This document shows, piece after piece, positions 24,033 to 34,000 of a stretch of DNA of 64,000 nt (position 1 is its first letter; the number at the start of each line of letters is the position of its first letter). Below the pieces are notes generated by a model. It saw only the letters and a program-made list of their open reading frames with translations. It did not search any database and was not told the DNA's origin. Both the position numbers and the translations under genes were made by a program. This stretch comes from Streptomyces sp. Mut1 (GTDB lineage Bacteria; Actinomycetota; Actinomycetes; Streptomycetales; Streptomycetaceae), in contig NZ_CP120997.1 in assembly GCF_030719295.1 (NCBI RefSeq), positions 558,001-622,000 on the forward strand, in the 5' to 3' direction.

Positions 24033-26477
24033 ATGCCCCTGAACCGCAGACAACTCATGACCGGCGCCCTCGCCACCGTCGCCGCCACCACGGCGGCCGG
24101 CCGCTGGTCGTCCACCGCGACGGCCGCCGGACACCGGGTGGACCCGGCCCGCGGCGGCCACTACTCCCCCAACGCCGCTCCCCTGCACCCGACCGCCTTC
24201 CTGCGGCTCCCGCCCGGCCGGGTCACCGCGCGGGGCTGGCTCGCCGGACAGCTGAAACTCCAGCTCGACGGGTTGTGCGGCCGCTACGAGGAGTTCTCGC
24301 ACTTCCTGGACTTCACGGCCACCGGCTGGGTCCGCCCGGACCTCGGCGGCTGGGAGGAGGTGCCGTACTGGCTGCGCGGCTACACCGACCTGGCGATCGT
24401 CACGGGCGACGCGACGGCCCTGGCGGCGGTGCGCCGCTGGTTCGACGCGATCCTCGCCACCCAGCAGTCCGACGGGTTCTTCGGCCCGAAAGCACTGCGC
24501 ACGTCGCTGAACGGCGGCCCGGACTTCTGGCCGTTCCTGCCGCTGGTGCAGGCCCTGCGCTCCTGGCAGGAGTACTCAGGCGACAACCGGATCATCCCCT
24601 TCCTGAGCCGGTTCTTCCGCTACATGAACGCCCAGGGCCCCGGCGCCTTCGACACCAGCTGGATCGCGCTGCGCTGGGGCGATGGTCTCGACAGCGTGTT
24701 CTGGCTGTTCAACCGGACCGGTGACACCTTCCTGCTGGACCTCGCGGACAAGATCCACGCGTACGGTGCCGACTGGGGCGACAACCTGGTCGACGCGCAC
24801 AACGTGAACATCGCGCAGGGCTTCCGCGAGCCGGCCCAGTACGCGCTGCGCAGCGGTTCGGCCCAGGGCACCCGGGACACGTACGGGACGTACGGCAGGG
24901 CCATGGACCAGTACGGCCAGTTCCCCGGCGGCGGCTTCGCCGGGGACGAGAACGCGCGCCCCGGGCACGGCGACCCCCGGCAGGGCTTCGAGACCTGCGG
25001 CATCGTCGAGTTCATGGCCAGCCACCAGCTGCTGACCCGGATCACCGGCGACCCGCTGTGGGCCGACCGCTGCGAGGAGCTGGCGTTCAACTCGCTGCCC
25101 GCCTCGCTGGACCCCTCGGGCAAGGCGGTCCACTACATCACGAGCGCCAACGGCGTCGACCTGGACGACGTGCCCAAGTCCCGGCGCCAGTTCCAGAACG
25201 GTTTCGCCATGCAGGCGTTCCTGCCCGGCGTCGACCAGTACCGCTGCTGCCCGCACAACTACGGCATGGGCTGGCCGTACTTCACCGGGGAGCTGTGGCT
25301 CGCCACCCCCGACGGGGGTCTCGCCGCCGCGATGTACGCCGCCTGCGAGGTGACCGCGAAGGTGGCCGACGGCACCGAGGTCACGTTCACCGAGGAGACC
25401 GGCTACCCCTTCACCGAGACGGTCACCCTGACCCTGAAGGCGCCGAAGCCGCTGGGCTTCCCGCTGGTGCTGCGCGTACCCGCCTGGTGCGAGGCCCCCG
25501 AGATCGCGGTGAACGGACAGGGTGTGGACGCTCCGGCGGGCCCGGCCTTCACCCGGATCGACCGCACCTGGGCGGACGGGGACCGGGTCACCCTGCGCTT
25601 CCCGCAGCGGACCACCGTCCGCACCTGGGAACACAACCGCGGCTCCGTCAGCGTGGACCGGGGCCCGCTCACGTACTCCCTGCGCATCGGCGAGAGGTAC
25701 GAGCGCATCGGCGGCACCGACCGGTTCCCTCAGTACGCGGTCCACGCCACCGGGCCGTGGAACTACGGGCTCGTCCTGGACGCGGAGGATCCGGCCGCCT
25801 CCCTGCGCCCCCGCACGGTCCGGCGCCTCGGGGACGACAACCCCTTCACGCTCGACGGCACCCCCCTGACGATCACCGCGAAGGCCCGCCGCGTCCCGGA
25901 ATGGACGGCGGACGACGAGCGGGTCGTCGCCCCGCTCCAGGACTCCCCGGCGCGCAGCGGCGAACCGGTCCAGGACGTCACGCTCGTCCCGATGGGGGCG
26001 GCGAGGCTGCGCATCACGTCGTTCCCCACCGCCGCCCCGGACGGGCGGCCCTGGCTCGCCGACCGCTGGTACCGCGTCCGCAACCGGCACTCCGGCAAGG
26101 TCCTGGGTGTGGACGGGATGTCCACCGCGGACAGCGCCCACGTCGTGCAGTTCGGCGACACGGGCACCGACGACCACGACTGGCGGCTGGTCGCCGAGGG
26201 CGACGGCTGGTACCGCATCCGCAACCACCACTCGGGCAAGGTGCTCGGTGTGGACGGGATGTCCACCGCGGACAGCGCCCACGTCGTGCAGTTCGAGGAC
26301 AACGGCACCGACGACCACCTCTGGCAGCTCGTCCCGGACGGCGACGGCTGGTACCGCATCCGCAACCGGCACTCCGGCAAGGTGCTCGGGGTGGACGGGA
26401 TGTCCACCGCCGACAGCGCCCACGTCGTGCAGTTCGCCGACAACGGCACCGACGACCACCTCTGGCAGCTCGTCTGA
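24033..26477 (+). CDS. GH127-type beta-L-arabinofuranosidase, Tat-exported, with lectin-like repeats
   Basis: 814 residues. N-terminal NRRQLMTGALATVAATTAAG is a Tat signal. The catalytic domain is of the GH127 (former DUF1680) type: FETCG (Glu320, Cys322) and YRCCPHN (Cys405, Cys406) match the Glu-Cys3 zinc cluster with its cysteine nucleophile in beta-L-arabinofuranosidases. From about residue 679 come three 47-residue RICIN/beta-trefoil-like repeats (WYRxRNxHSGKVLGVDGMST...), which probably bind polysaccharide. GH127 is known for beta-L-arabinofuranose; related families (GH146) share the fold, so the exact linkage is uncertain. It is divergent from the importer and 74 bp before a GH2 gene. 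Confidence 0.9.
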   Translation: MPLNRRQLMTGALATVAATTAAGRWSSTATAAGHRVDPARGGHYSPNAAPLHPTAFLRLPPGRVTARGWLAGQLKLQLDGLCGRYEEFSHFLDFTATGWVRPDLGGWEEVPYWLRGYTDLAIVTGDATALAAVRRWFDAILATQQSDGFFGPKALRTSLNGGPDFWPFLPLVQALRSWQEYSGDNRIIPFLSRFFRYMNAQGPGAFDTSWIALRWGDGLDSVFWLFNRTGDTFLLDLADKIHAYGADWGDNLVDAHNVNIAQGFREPAQYALRSGSAQGTRDTYGTYGRAMDQYGQFPGGGFAGDENARPGHGDPRQGFETCGIVEFMASHQLLTRITGDPLWADRCEELAFNSLPASLDPSGKAVHYITSANGVDLDDVPKSRRQFQNGFAMQAFLPGVDQYRCCPHNYGMGWPYFTGELWLATPDGGLAAAMYAACEVTAKVADGTEVTFTEETGYPFTETVTLTLKAPKPLGFPLVLRVPAWCEAPEIAVNGQGVDAPAGPAFTRIDRTWADGDRVTLRFPQRTTVRTWEHNRGSVSVDRGPLTYSLRIGERYERIGGTDRFPQYAVHATGPWNYGLVLDAEDPAASLRPRTVRRLGDDNPFTLDGTPLTITAKARRVPEWTADDERVVAPLQDSPARSGEPVQDVTLVPMGAARLRITSFPTAAPDGRPWLADRWYRVRNRHSGKVLGVDGMSTADSAHVVQFGDTGTDDHDWRLVAEGDGWYRIRNHHSGKVLGVDGMSTADSAHVVQFEDNGTDDHLWQLVPDGDGWYRIRNRHSGKVLGVDGMSTADSAHVVQFADNGTDDHLWQLV
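26067..26474 (+). repeat. Three nearly identical 141-bp in-frame repeats
   Basis: The 47-codon unit starts at about 26067, 26208 and 26349. Copies are nearly identical in DNA: the core GTGGACGGGATGTCCACC and the following AGCGCCCACGTCGTGCAG recur in all three. They encode the lectin-like C-terminus of the GH127 enzyme. Confidence 0.95.
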
Positions 26478-26551
26478 TTCCCGGTGCCCCGCGCACTCCC
26501 CCCATGCCGCTCCCGTCCCCGGGGGCCCAACCGAATCAAGGAGACGAACCT

Positions 26552-28897
26552 GTGAGCCGTTTACGTGAGCCCGGCCGAAGGCCGTGGTGGAGACGGACGA
26601 TCGCGACGACCGGGCTGCTGGCGCTGGTGTCCTCCGCGCTGGTCGGGGTCGGTGCGGCGCCGGCCGGTGCCGCGTCCTGGTCGCCCAAGGCCCCGCCGAT
26701 GACGACACCCTGGACCGCCCAGGTGCCGGTCGACAAGCCGCTGCCCGAGTACCCGCGCCCGCAGCTGACCCGGCCCGACTGGTCCAACCTCAACGGCATC
26801 TGGGACTTCGCGGTGACCGGGCGGGACGCCGGGCAGCCGGACTCGTTCCCCGATCGGATCCGGGTGCCGTTCGTCGCCGAGTCCGCGCTCTCGGGCATCC
26901 AGCGCAGGATCACCGAGAACGACAAGCTCTGGTACAAGCGCGCCTTCACCGTCCCCTCCGACTGGGACGGCCGCCGGGTCGAGCTCAACTTCGGCGCCTC
27001 CGACTGGCAGACCACGGTCTGGGTCAACGGCACCCAGGTGGGCGCGCACAAGGGCGGGTACGACTCGTTCGCGTACGACATCACCCCGCAGCTGAACGGC
27101 GGCACGAACACGGTCGTGGTCTCCGTCTACGACCCGACGCAGACCGGCGGGCAGGCCGTCGGCAAACAGCGCGTCAACGATGTGCAGCCGCACGACGGGG
27201 GCGGGATCTTCTACACCGCGGCCTCCGGCATCTGGCAGACGGTCTGGCTGGAACCGGTCGCCGAGGCCCACATCACCCGCCTGGACATGACCCCGGACCT
27301 GGATGACAGCACCCTGCGGGTGACGGTGCGGGCCGCGTCGGCGGCCGGGCGTACGGCCAGGGTGACCGTCTCCAGCGGCGGCACCGTGGTCGGCACGGCC
27401 ACCGGACCGGCCGGCTCCGCCTTCGCCGTACCGGTGCCGGACCCGCGTCTGTGGAGTCCGGACGACCCGTTCCTGTACGACGTGAAGGCGGACCTGCTCG
27501 ACGGGACCGCCGTGACCGACTCGGTCGGCAGCTACACGGGTATGCGCTCGATCGCCGTCGCGAAGGTCGACAACGTGATGCGCCCGGTGCTCAACGGGGA
27601 GTTCGTCTTCCAGACGGGCACCCTGGACCAGGGCTACTGGCCGGACGGCATCTACACCGCGCCGACCGACGATGCCCTCAAGTCGGACCTCCAGGCGCAC
27701 AAGGACCTCGGCTTCAACATGGTCCGCAAGCACATCAAGGTAGAACCGCAGCGCTGGTTCTACTGGGCGGACAAGCTGGGACTGCTGGTCTGGCAGGACA
27801 TGCCGGCCATGGACACCGGAAAGAGCCCCGACGGAGCGGCCCGCACCCAGTGGGAGAGCGAGTTCCACGCGGTCATCGACCAGCACCGCAGCTCGCCCTC
27901 CCTGGTGATGTGGGTCGACCAGAACGAGGGCTGGGGACAGTACGACCAGGCGAGGATCGCCGACGAGGTGAAGGCGTACGACCCGACCCGGCTCGTCGAC
28001 AACATGAGCGGGGTCAACTGCTGCGGCTCGGTCGACGGCGGCAACGGCGACGTGATCGACAACCACGTCTATGTCGGCCCCGGCAACACCGCGCCGACCG
28101 CCACCCGGGCGGCCGTCCTCGGCGAGTTCGGCGGCCTGGGCTACAAGGTCCCCGGTCACGAGTGGTTCCCCGGCGGAGGCTTCAGCTACGAGGACCAGCC
28201 GAGCGTCTCCGCGCTGAACGACCGGTTCGTGGGGCTGATCGACGCGATCCGCGTCGGCCAGCTCCCGGCGGGCCTGTCCGCCTCGGTCTACACGGAGATC
28301 ACCGACGTGGAGAACGAGGCGAACGGGCTGCTCACCTACGACCGCCAGGTCGTCAAGGTGGACGCGGCCCGGGTGCGGGCCGCGAACCGGGCCCTCATCG
28401 ACGCCTCCAGGAACCCGGCCCCTCCGGTGGCCCTGCCCACCGGGCAGTACAAGTCGCTGCGGGTCACCACCCCCGGCTACACCGACAAGTATCTGCGCCA
28501 CCAGGACTCGCTGGCCTTCACCGAGGTCGTCGGCGACGACAGCGGCGCGCTGCTCAAGAACGACGCCACGTGGAAAATCGTCCCCGGTCTGGCGAACGGC
28601 AACTGCTACTCGTTCGAGTCGCGCAACTACCCGGGCGAATACCTGCGCCACCGGGACTTCCGGGTCCGCCGCGAGGCCAACGACGGATCCGCGCTCTACC
28701 GGGCCGACGCCACCTGGTGCGCGGTCGCCGGTACCGCAGGTGTGCGGCTGACCAGCGCGAATCTGCCGGGCAGCTATCTGCGCCACATCGAGTCGGAGGT
28801 ATGGCTGGCCACCCCCGGCGGCGGGCACGCCTGGGACAACCCGGCCACCTTCACCGAGGACACGACGTGGGCGGTGGAGGCGCCCTGGGCCCCCTGA
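26552..28897 (+). CDS. Secreted GH2 glycosidase with C-terminal AbfB (CBM42) module; TTA codon
   Basis: 781 residues. A signal peptide (RRTIATTGLLALVSSALVG...AGAA) precedes a GH2 sugar-binding domain (NLNGIWDFAVTG), immunoglobulin-like domain, and TIM barrel with acid/base DQNEGWG (Glu459) and probable nucleophile LGEFGG (Glu525). From about residue 630 an AbfB domain shows three YLRH-type repeats (DKYLRHQD, GEYLRHRD, GSYLRHIE), a fold that binds arabinofuranose side chains. The enzyme may remove arabinosyl or galactosyl residues. GTG 26552 has AAGGAG eight bases upstream. Codon 4 is TTA, so translation should depend on the bldA tRNA. Confidence 0.92.
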   Translation: MSRLREPGRRPWWRRTIATTGLLALVSSALVGVGAAPAGAASWSPKAPPMTTPWTAQVPVDKPLPEYPRPQLTRPDWSNLNGIWDFAVTGRDAGQPDSFPDRIRVPFVAESALSGIQRRITENDKLWYKRAFTVPSDWDGRRVELNFGASDWQTTVWVNGTQVGAHKGGYDSFAYDITPQLNGGTNTVVVSVYDPTQTGGQAVGKQRVNDVQPHDGGGIFYTAASGIWQTVWLEPVAEAHITRLDMTPDLDDSTLRVTVRAASAAGRTARVTVSSGGTVVGTATGPAGSAFAVPVPDPRLWSPDDPFLYDVKADLLDGTAVTDSVGSYTGMRSIAVAKVDNVMRPVLNGEFVFQTGTLDQGYWPDGIYTAPTDDALKSDLQAHKDLGFNMVRKHIKVEPQRWFYWADKLGLLVWQDMPAMDTGKSPDGAARTQWESEFHAVIDQHRSSPSLVMWVDQNEGWGQYDQARIADEVKAYDPTRLVDNMSGVNCCGSVDGGNGDVIDNHVYVGPGNTAPTATRAAVLGEFGGLGYKVPGHEWFPGGGFSYEDQPSVSALNDRFVGLIDAIRVGQLPAGLSASVYTEITDVENEANGLLTYDRQVVKVDAARVRAANRALIDASRNPAPPVALPTGQYKSLRVTTPGYTDKYLRHQDSLAFTEVVGDDSGALLKNDATWKIVPGLANGNCYSFESRNYPGEYLRHRDFRVRREANDGSALYRADATWCAVAGTAGVRLTSANLPGSYLRHIESEVWLATPGGGHAWDNPATFTEDTTWAVEAPWAP

Positions 28898-28912
28898 TCC
28901 GGAGCGGGGCGC

Positions 28913-28951
28913 GTGCCGGGGCCGGGCGGGTCCGCCGCCGGGCCCCGGCAC
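28913..28951. terminator. Bidirectional hairpin between GH2 and PhyH genes
   Basis: A 17-bp stem with one mismatch spans 28913-28951 between two convergent stop codons. Confidence 0.75.
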
Positions 28952-28953
28952 CG

Positions 28954-29793
28954 TCATGCGTCGCCCATGACCAGTCCCTCGATGGTGTGCTTCTGGACGA
29001 TGGGCGTGAGCCGGTCGACCACCGGGCAGCCCAGGTGCGCCCGGACCCGCTCGGGCAGGGCGGCCCAGAACTCCCGGGTGACCGCCATGTCGTGGTGACC
29101 GTCGTTGCCCGCGCCCGGGGCGTCGACACCCAGCACCAGGACCGGGCGGGGGTCGTCCGACCGGTTGGCCGTGCCCCGGTGGACGGTCAGGGCCGAGCGG
29201 GCCGAGATATCGCCCCTTCGGGGGTACTTGCGCTCGGCCAGGGCCTCGTAGCGCGGGTAGTCCTCGCGGCGCGGGAACATGGCGTGCCCGAAGCGGGCGT
29301 CGTCGTCCCACTGCGTGCCGGGCGCGATCTCGAAGGGGCCCATGTCCTCCCGCGTGTCGACGGCGGTCAGGTTGAAGGCGAGCGAGGTGAGCCGGCGCTC
29401 CTCGCGCGTGGCCCCGGGCATGGGGAAGTCGCGGTGCCAGGGCTGGTTGACCGCTCCGGCCAGCGGCACGTCGAAACCCAGCTCGACGATGCGGTAGTCC
29501 GGGCCCAGGACCGCCTCGCTGACGGCGCGCACCCAGGGGTGGTCCACGAGGTCCACGAAGCCGCGCAGCTGCTCCGGGTGGATCTCCACGTAGTAGCGGT
29601 GCGGGCCGCGCCCCACGGCGCCGCCCTCCCGGCCGCGCGCCTCGGCGAAGGCGGCGTCGATGTCCTCGCGCATCCGGTCCGCCCACCGCGGGCTGAAAGC
29701 GCCCCGGCACGCGGTGATCCCGGCCGTGTACAGGTCCCGCACCGCCGCTTCGGGGTGCGGGAACGGGGCGGTGGTGGTCGCGGCCTCATGCAT
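28954..29793 (-). CDS. Phytanoyl-CoA dioxygenase (PhyH) family protein
   Basis: 279 residues, Fe(II)/2-oxoglutarate oxygenase fold. The iron motif HxD is in NQPWHRDFPMPG, the distal His and 2-oxoglutarate Arg are in LTVHRGTANRSDDPRPVLVLG. A cytoplasmic hydroxylase is expected; the substrate is not known. ATG 29793 follows GGAAGGA. The gene stands between GH2 genes and is divergent from the second LacI regulator, with a perfect AACGTT palindrome in front of it, so it appears to belong to the sugar regulon. That is an unusual partner for glycosidases. Confidence 0.88.
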   Translation of the reverse strand: MHEAATTTAPFPHPEAAVRDLYTAGITACRGAFSPRWADRMREDIDAAFAEARGREGGAVGRGPHRYYVEIHPEQLRGFVDLVDHPWVRAVSEAVLGPDYRIVELGFDVPLAGAVNQPWHRDFPMPGATREERRLTSLAFNLTAVDTREDMGPFEIAPGTQWDDDARFGHAMFPRREDYPRYEALAERKYPRRGDISARSALTVHRGTANRSDDPRPVLVLGVDAPGAGNDGHHDMAVTREFWAALPERVRAHLGCPVVDRLTPIVQKHTIEGLVMGDA

Positions 29794-29838
29794 GGCGTGG
29801 TCCTTCCGTCGGGCGGGGCGCGGTGTGGCAACGCCATA

Positions 29839-29852
29839 TTGCAACGTTGCAA
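29839..29852. promoter_or_regulatory. LacI operator between PhyH and lacI genes
   Basis: TTGCAACGTTGCAA is a perfect 14-bp palindrome 46 bp before the PhyH ATG and 107 bp before the lacI GTG. Its centre and symmetry are typical of LacI-family operators. It is the best copy of the AACGTT set. Confidence 0.75.
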
Positions 29853-29958
29853 CCAACGTGGCAAGAGTCTGCGCGGACGGGTTCGGCGCCACCTGTTACG
29901 GTCACTGCGCAAAGGGTGCGGCCCGCCGCCCCGCAGGCCGAGAGCAGGAGCAGCGACC

Positions 29959-30978
29959 GTGGCAGCGAGACTCAAGGACGTCGCCGCGCTCGCGGGCGTG
30001 TCCGTCAGGACCGTCTCCAACGTCGTGAGCAACGCGGCCGCCGTCGCGCCGGCGACCCGGGCCCGGGTGCTGGCCGCAGTGGAGGAGCTGGGGTACCGGC
30101 CCAACCTGGCCGCCCGCAACCTCCGGCAGGGCCGCACCGGGCTCATCGGCGTGGTCGTCCCGGAGATCCACTCCCCCTATTTCGGCGCGCTGACGGGGCT
30201 CCTCATCGACGCGGCCCAGGAGCGCGGCTGGACGGTGCTCCTGGAGCGGACCGGGGGCCGGGCGGAGCTGGAGCGGCGGCTGCTGGACGGCTCCGAGGGG
30301 CACCAGGTGGACGGGATGATCGTCAGCCCGTGGTCGACGCCCCCCGCCGAGCTGGCCTCGCTCGCGGGCGGTCTGCCGCTGGTCGTCCTCGGCGAGCTGG
30401 ACCCGCTGGGGTCCATCGACCACGTGGCGCTGGACAACGTGGCGGCGGCCCGGGACGCCGCCCGTCACCTCGTCGCTCTGGGCCGCCGGAGGATCGCCGC
30501 CATCGGGCTCCAGTCGGCGCTGGGGCACGGCACGGCCGAACTCCGGGCCGAGGGCTTCCGGCTGGGGCTGCGGGAGGCGGGGCTGAGCCCGGCCGCCGAG
30601 GCCGAGGTGGCCGACCTGCACCGGGGCGAGGGGGCGCGGGCGATGCGCGAACTGCTGCTCCTGCCCGAGCGCCCGGACGCGGTGTTCTGCTTCAGCGACG
30701 AACTGGCGCTCGGGGCGCTGCGGGTGGCCGCCGAGCAGGGGGTGCGGGTGCCCGATGAGCTGGCGCTGGTGGGGTTCGACGACATCGAGGACGGGCTGTT
30801 CGCCACCCCTTCGCTCACCACGGTCGCCCCGGACCGGGCGCAGATCGCGGAGCGGGCGGTGCAGTGCCTGAGCGAGCGCGTGCTCGGCCGGCTGGCCGCG
30901 CTGCCCGCGCGCCGGATCGTCGTCCCGCACCGGCTGCTGGTCCGGGAGAGCTCCGGGGGCCCGGCGTCCGCCGGGTAG
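29959..30978 (+). CDS. LacI-family transcriptional regulator
   Basis: 339 residues. Headpiece RLKDVAALAGVSVRTVSNVV, hinge LGYRPNLAARNLRQGRTG, effector domain with VVPEIHSPYFGALTG and the end LALVGFDDIEDGLFATPSLTTV. GTG 29959 is eight bases after AGGAG. The recognition helix resembles that of the importer LacI. It is divergent from PhyH and probably binds the perfect palindrome between them, repressing itself, PhyH and perhaps the GH genes. Confidence 0.94.
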   Translation: MAARLKDVAALAGVSVRTVSNVVSNAAAVAPATRARVLAAVEELGYRPNLAARNLRQGRTGLIGVVVPEIHSPYFGALTGLLIDAAQERGWTVLLERTGGRAELERRLLDGSEGHQVDGMIVSPWSTPPAELASLAGGLPLVVLGELDPLGSIDHVALDNVAAARDAARHLVALGRRRIAAIGLQSALGHGTAELRAEGFRLGLREAGLSPAAEAEVADLHRGEGARAMRELLLLPERPDAVFCFSDELALGALRVAAEQGVRVPDELALVGFDDIEDGLFATPSLTTVAPDRAQIAERAVQCLSERVLGRLAALPARRIVVPHRLLVRESSGGPASAG

Positions 30979-30999
30979 AGCGCTCCGGGGCAGGCGGAA

Positions 31000-31040
31000 G
31001 CTCCCGGCGGTGCGGGCTGTCGCCGCGCACCGCCGGGAGC
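31000..31040. terminator. Bidirectional hairpin between lacI and GH2 genes
   Basis: Perfect 15-bp stem (31000-31014 with 31026-31040), 11-base loop, between convergent genes. Confidence 0.85.
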
Positions 31041-31059
31041 GGTCCCGGGGGCCGGGGCC

Positions 31060-34000
31060 CTACGGCTGTTCGCCGTCGTGCAGAGCGGTCACCTCCTGGT
31101 CGGTGAGCGCCTTGTCGTACACCCGCACCTGGTCCACGGAGCCGTTGAGGAAGTCGGTGTTGCCGCCCGACCACTTGGCGCGGCCGAGGGAGAGGGCGCC
31201 GCTGCTGACGTCGGCGGACCCGGCCGGCGCGGTGGCGGCGAGCTTGCCGTCCACGTACAGCTTGATCTCGTCACCGCTGCGGACGCCGACCAGGTGGTAC
31301 CACCGGCCGAGTTCGGGGGTGATCTCCAGCCGGGCCCGGTGGGCGCCGGGGGTGGAGAAGGCGAACGCGCCCTGCCCGTACTGGAGGTAGAAGGGGTTCT
31401 CCTGGCGTCGGCCGTCCTGGCTGACGACGGTGGCGTAGTTGCCCGGGAGCGCGTCCAGGGACACCCACGCGGAGACGGTGTAGTCGCCGGTGGTGTCGAC
31501 GACCGGGCCGTCGGTCTCGGCGTACTGGCCCTCGCCGTCGAACTTCAGCGCGGAGCCGTGCACCCCGGCCGTCCAGGACGTGCCCTCGAAGAGGGTGAGG
31601 TTCTTGTGGTTCGGGCCGCTGTCGGCGGCCTTGGTGCCCTTGTTCTCGTCCAGGGACCAGGCGGCGCCGCCCTTGACCGGTGTCTTCGTGCCGGCCGCCG
31701 CGCCGGCGGCGATGACCTGGCGGTTGATCTTCCGCACCTGGGCGGCGTCGACCTTGATCTCGCGGCGGTCGTACGTCCAGAGGCCGTTGAGCTCGTTCTC
31801 CAGGTCGGTCACCTGGGTGTAGATGGAGCCGGAGAGTTCGGCGCCGGCCGCCTCCAGGTAGTAGTCGCGGGTGTTCTCGACGTACTTGGCGGTCAGCGCG
31901 GCCTTGTCGGCGACACCGCTGTAGATCGCGGTGGGCGCGCCGGGCCACATGTGGCCGGGCATCCGCAGGGTGAAGCCGCCGTGCTCGCCGTCCATCGCGG
32001 CGCGGTTCGCGTCCGGGAAGGCGGGGTCGGTGTTGTTGTAGTCGTGGTGGTCGATGATGTCGCCCTTGCCCGAGTCACCCTTGGAGTTGCAGCAGTTGAC
32101 TCCGCTGTGGGCGTTGACGACACGGGAGGGGTCGGCGGCCTGGACCTGCTCGGTGATCCTGCCGGTCTCGGTGCGGTCCCACTCGCCCCAGCCTTCGTTG
32201 AAGACGATCCAGGCGCCGATGGAGGGGTAGTTGTGCAGCTGGGTCATCATCTCGGCGCCCTGGTCGAGGAAGGCCTTGTGGCCCTTCTCGCCGGTGAGGT
32301 TGCCGGAGACGAAGTCCTGCCACACCAGCAGACCGAGCTGGTCGGCGTGGTAGTACCAGCGCGCGGGCTCGACCTTGATGTGCTTGCGGACGGAGTTGAA
32401 GCCGAGGTCCTTCTGCGCCTTCAGGTCGAAGACGAGGGCCTTGTCGCTGGGCGCGGTGTTCAGGCCGTCCGGGTAGAAGCCCTGGTCGAGCTGGGCGAGG
32501 GAGAAGAACGGCTTCCCGTTGAGGACGAGCTTCTGGTAGCCGCCGACCTCGGCGACGCCGAAGGAGCGCATGCCGAAGTAGCTGTCGACGGTGTCCTTGG
32601 AGCTGCCGTCCTTGAGGGTGACCTCCAGGTCGTACAGGTAGGGGTCGTCCGGCGTCCACAGGTGCTGCCCCGCGACCGGCAGGCTCAGCTCGCGGTTGGC
32701 CGGGCCGGTGACCCTGCCGACGACCTTGCCCTTCTTGTCCCGGGCGACGGCGGTGACCTGGGCGGACTTCGAGGCGTCCGCGGAGTTGGCCGTCAGGGCG
32801 AGGCGGCCCTTGTCGATGTCGGGAGTGGTCGTCAGGGAGTCGACGGCTGCCGGGGCGACGGGCTCCATCCAGACGGTCTGCCAGATGCCGGAGGAGGCGG
32901 TGTAGAAGATGCCGCCGGGGTTCGCCGACTGCTTGCCGGTGGGCTGGTCGGCCCCGGTGGTGTCGGTGACCGCGACCACGATCTCCTGCTGGCCGCTGCC
33001 CTTGACCGCGTCGGTGATGTCGGCGCTGAAGGCGGTGTAGCCGCCGGTGTGCTCGGCGACCTTCTTGCCGTTGACCCAGACGGTCGCCTCGTAGTCGACG
33101 GCGCCGAAGTTGAGCTTCAGCCGGTTGCTCTTGCCCTTGCCCTTGCCGTGCTTGTCACTCTTGACGGCCCAGTTCTTCGGGACGGTGACGAGCTTGCGGT
33201 AGAACATGTGGTCCTCGTGGCGCTCCAGGCCGGAGAGCTGCGATTCGACCGGGAAGGGCACGGTGATGCGCTCACCGAGCTTCTTGCCGAAGACGGGCTT
33301 CTCCCCCGCCTTGGCCCCGGCGAACTCCCAGGGGCCGTTGAGGTTCTTCCACGCGTCGCGCACCTGCTGCGGCCTGGGGTATTCGGGCAACGGGTTGTTG
33401 CGGTCGACCTTGTCGCCCCAGGTGGTGGTGAGGCGGTGCGTGGAGAGGTTGGTGGCCGTGCGGTTGATCTCCGGGACGGTCTCGCGGCCGGACTTGAGAC
33501 CGGCTTCGCCGTCGTACGCGACCGTGACCCGCTGGTCCTTCTGGACGGCGGCGGCGAGGGTGACGACGAGCTGCTTGGCGTTGCCGGGGGCCCGCTTGAC
33601 GGACTTGACCGGCATCGGCGTGGTGTCGGCCTCGATGGTGAGGTGGTCCTTCAGGCCGGCGTAGTCGCTGACCTTGTCCTCGAAGGCCAGCCGGAGCCTC
33701 TGGCCGTCGTCCGCGACGCCGAGCCCGACCGGGTAGACCTCGAAGTCGGCGGGCGGGGTGAAGGCGGACTCCGGGACGAGCTGCTTGGCGAGCTTCGCGC
33801 TGGACCAGCGCAGGAACATGTTGGCGCCGCCGATGTCCTGGAACATCTCCAGCTTGAACGTGTGCGGCTCGCCGGCCTTGAGCGATATCGGCTCGCTGGT
33901 CTGCTCGTTGTCCCAGTCCGGCTCCCAGTGGTCGATGACGGCCTCGCCGTCGATGAAGAGCCGGAAGCCGTTGTCGCCGATCGCGGAGAAGGTGTAGTCG

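Noticed and set aside
26067..26474. Direct repeats as a possible CRISPR array
   Set aside because: The 141-bp units are coding, contiguous and in frame; there are no unique spacers and no cas genes.
25058..26551. In-frame extension upstream of the GH2-AbfB gene
   Set aside because: It overlaps the GH127 coding sequence in another frame and is low in complexity; GTG 26552 has a good ribosome site and starts a signal peptide.
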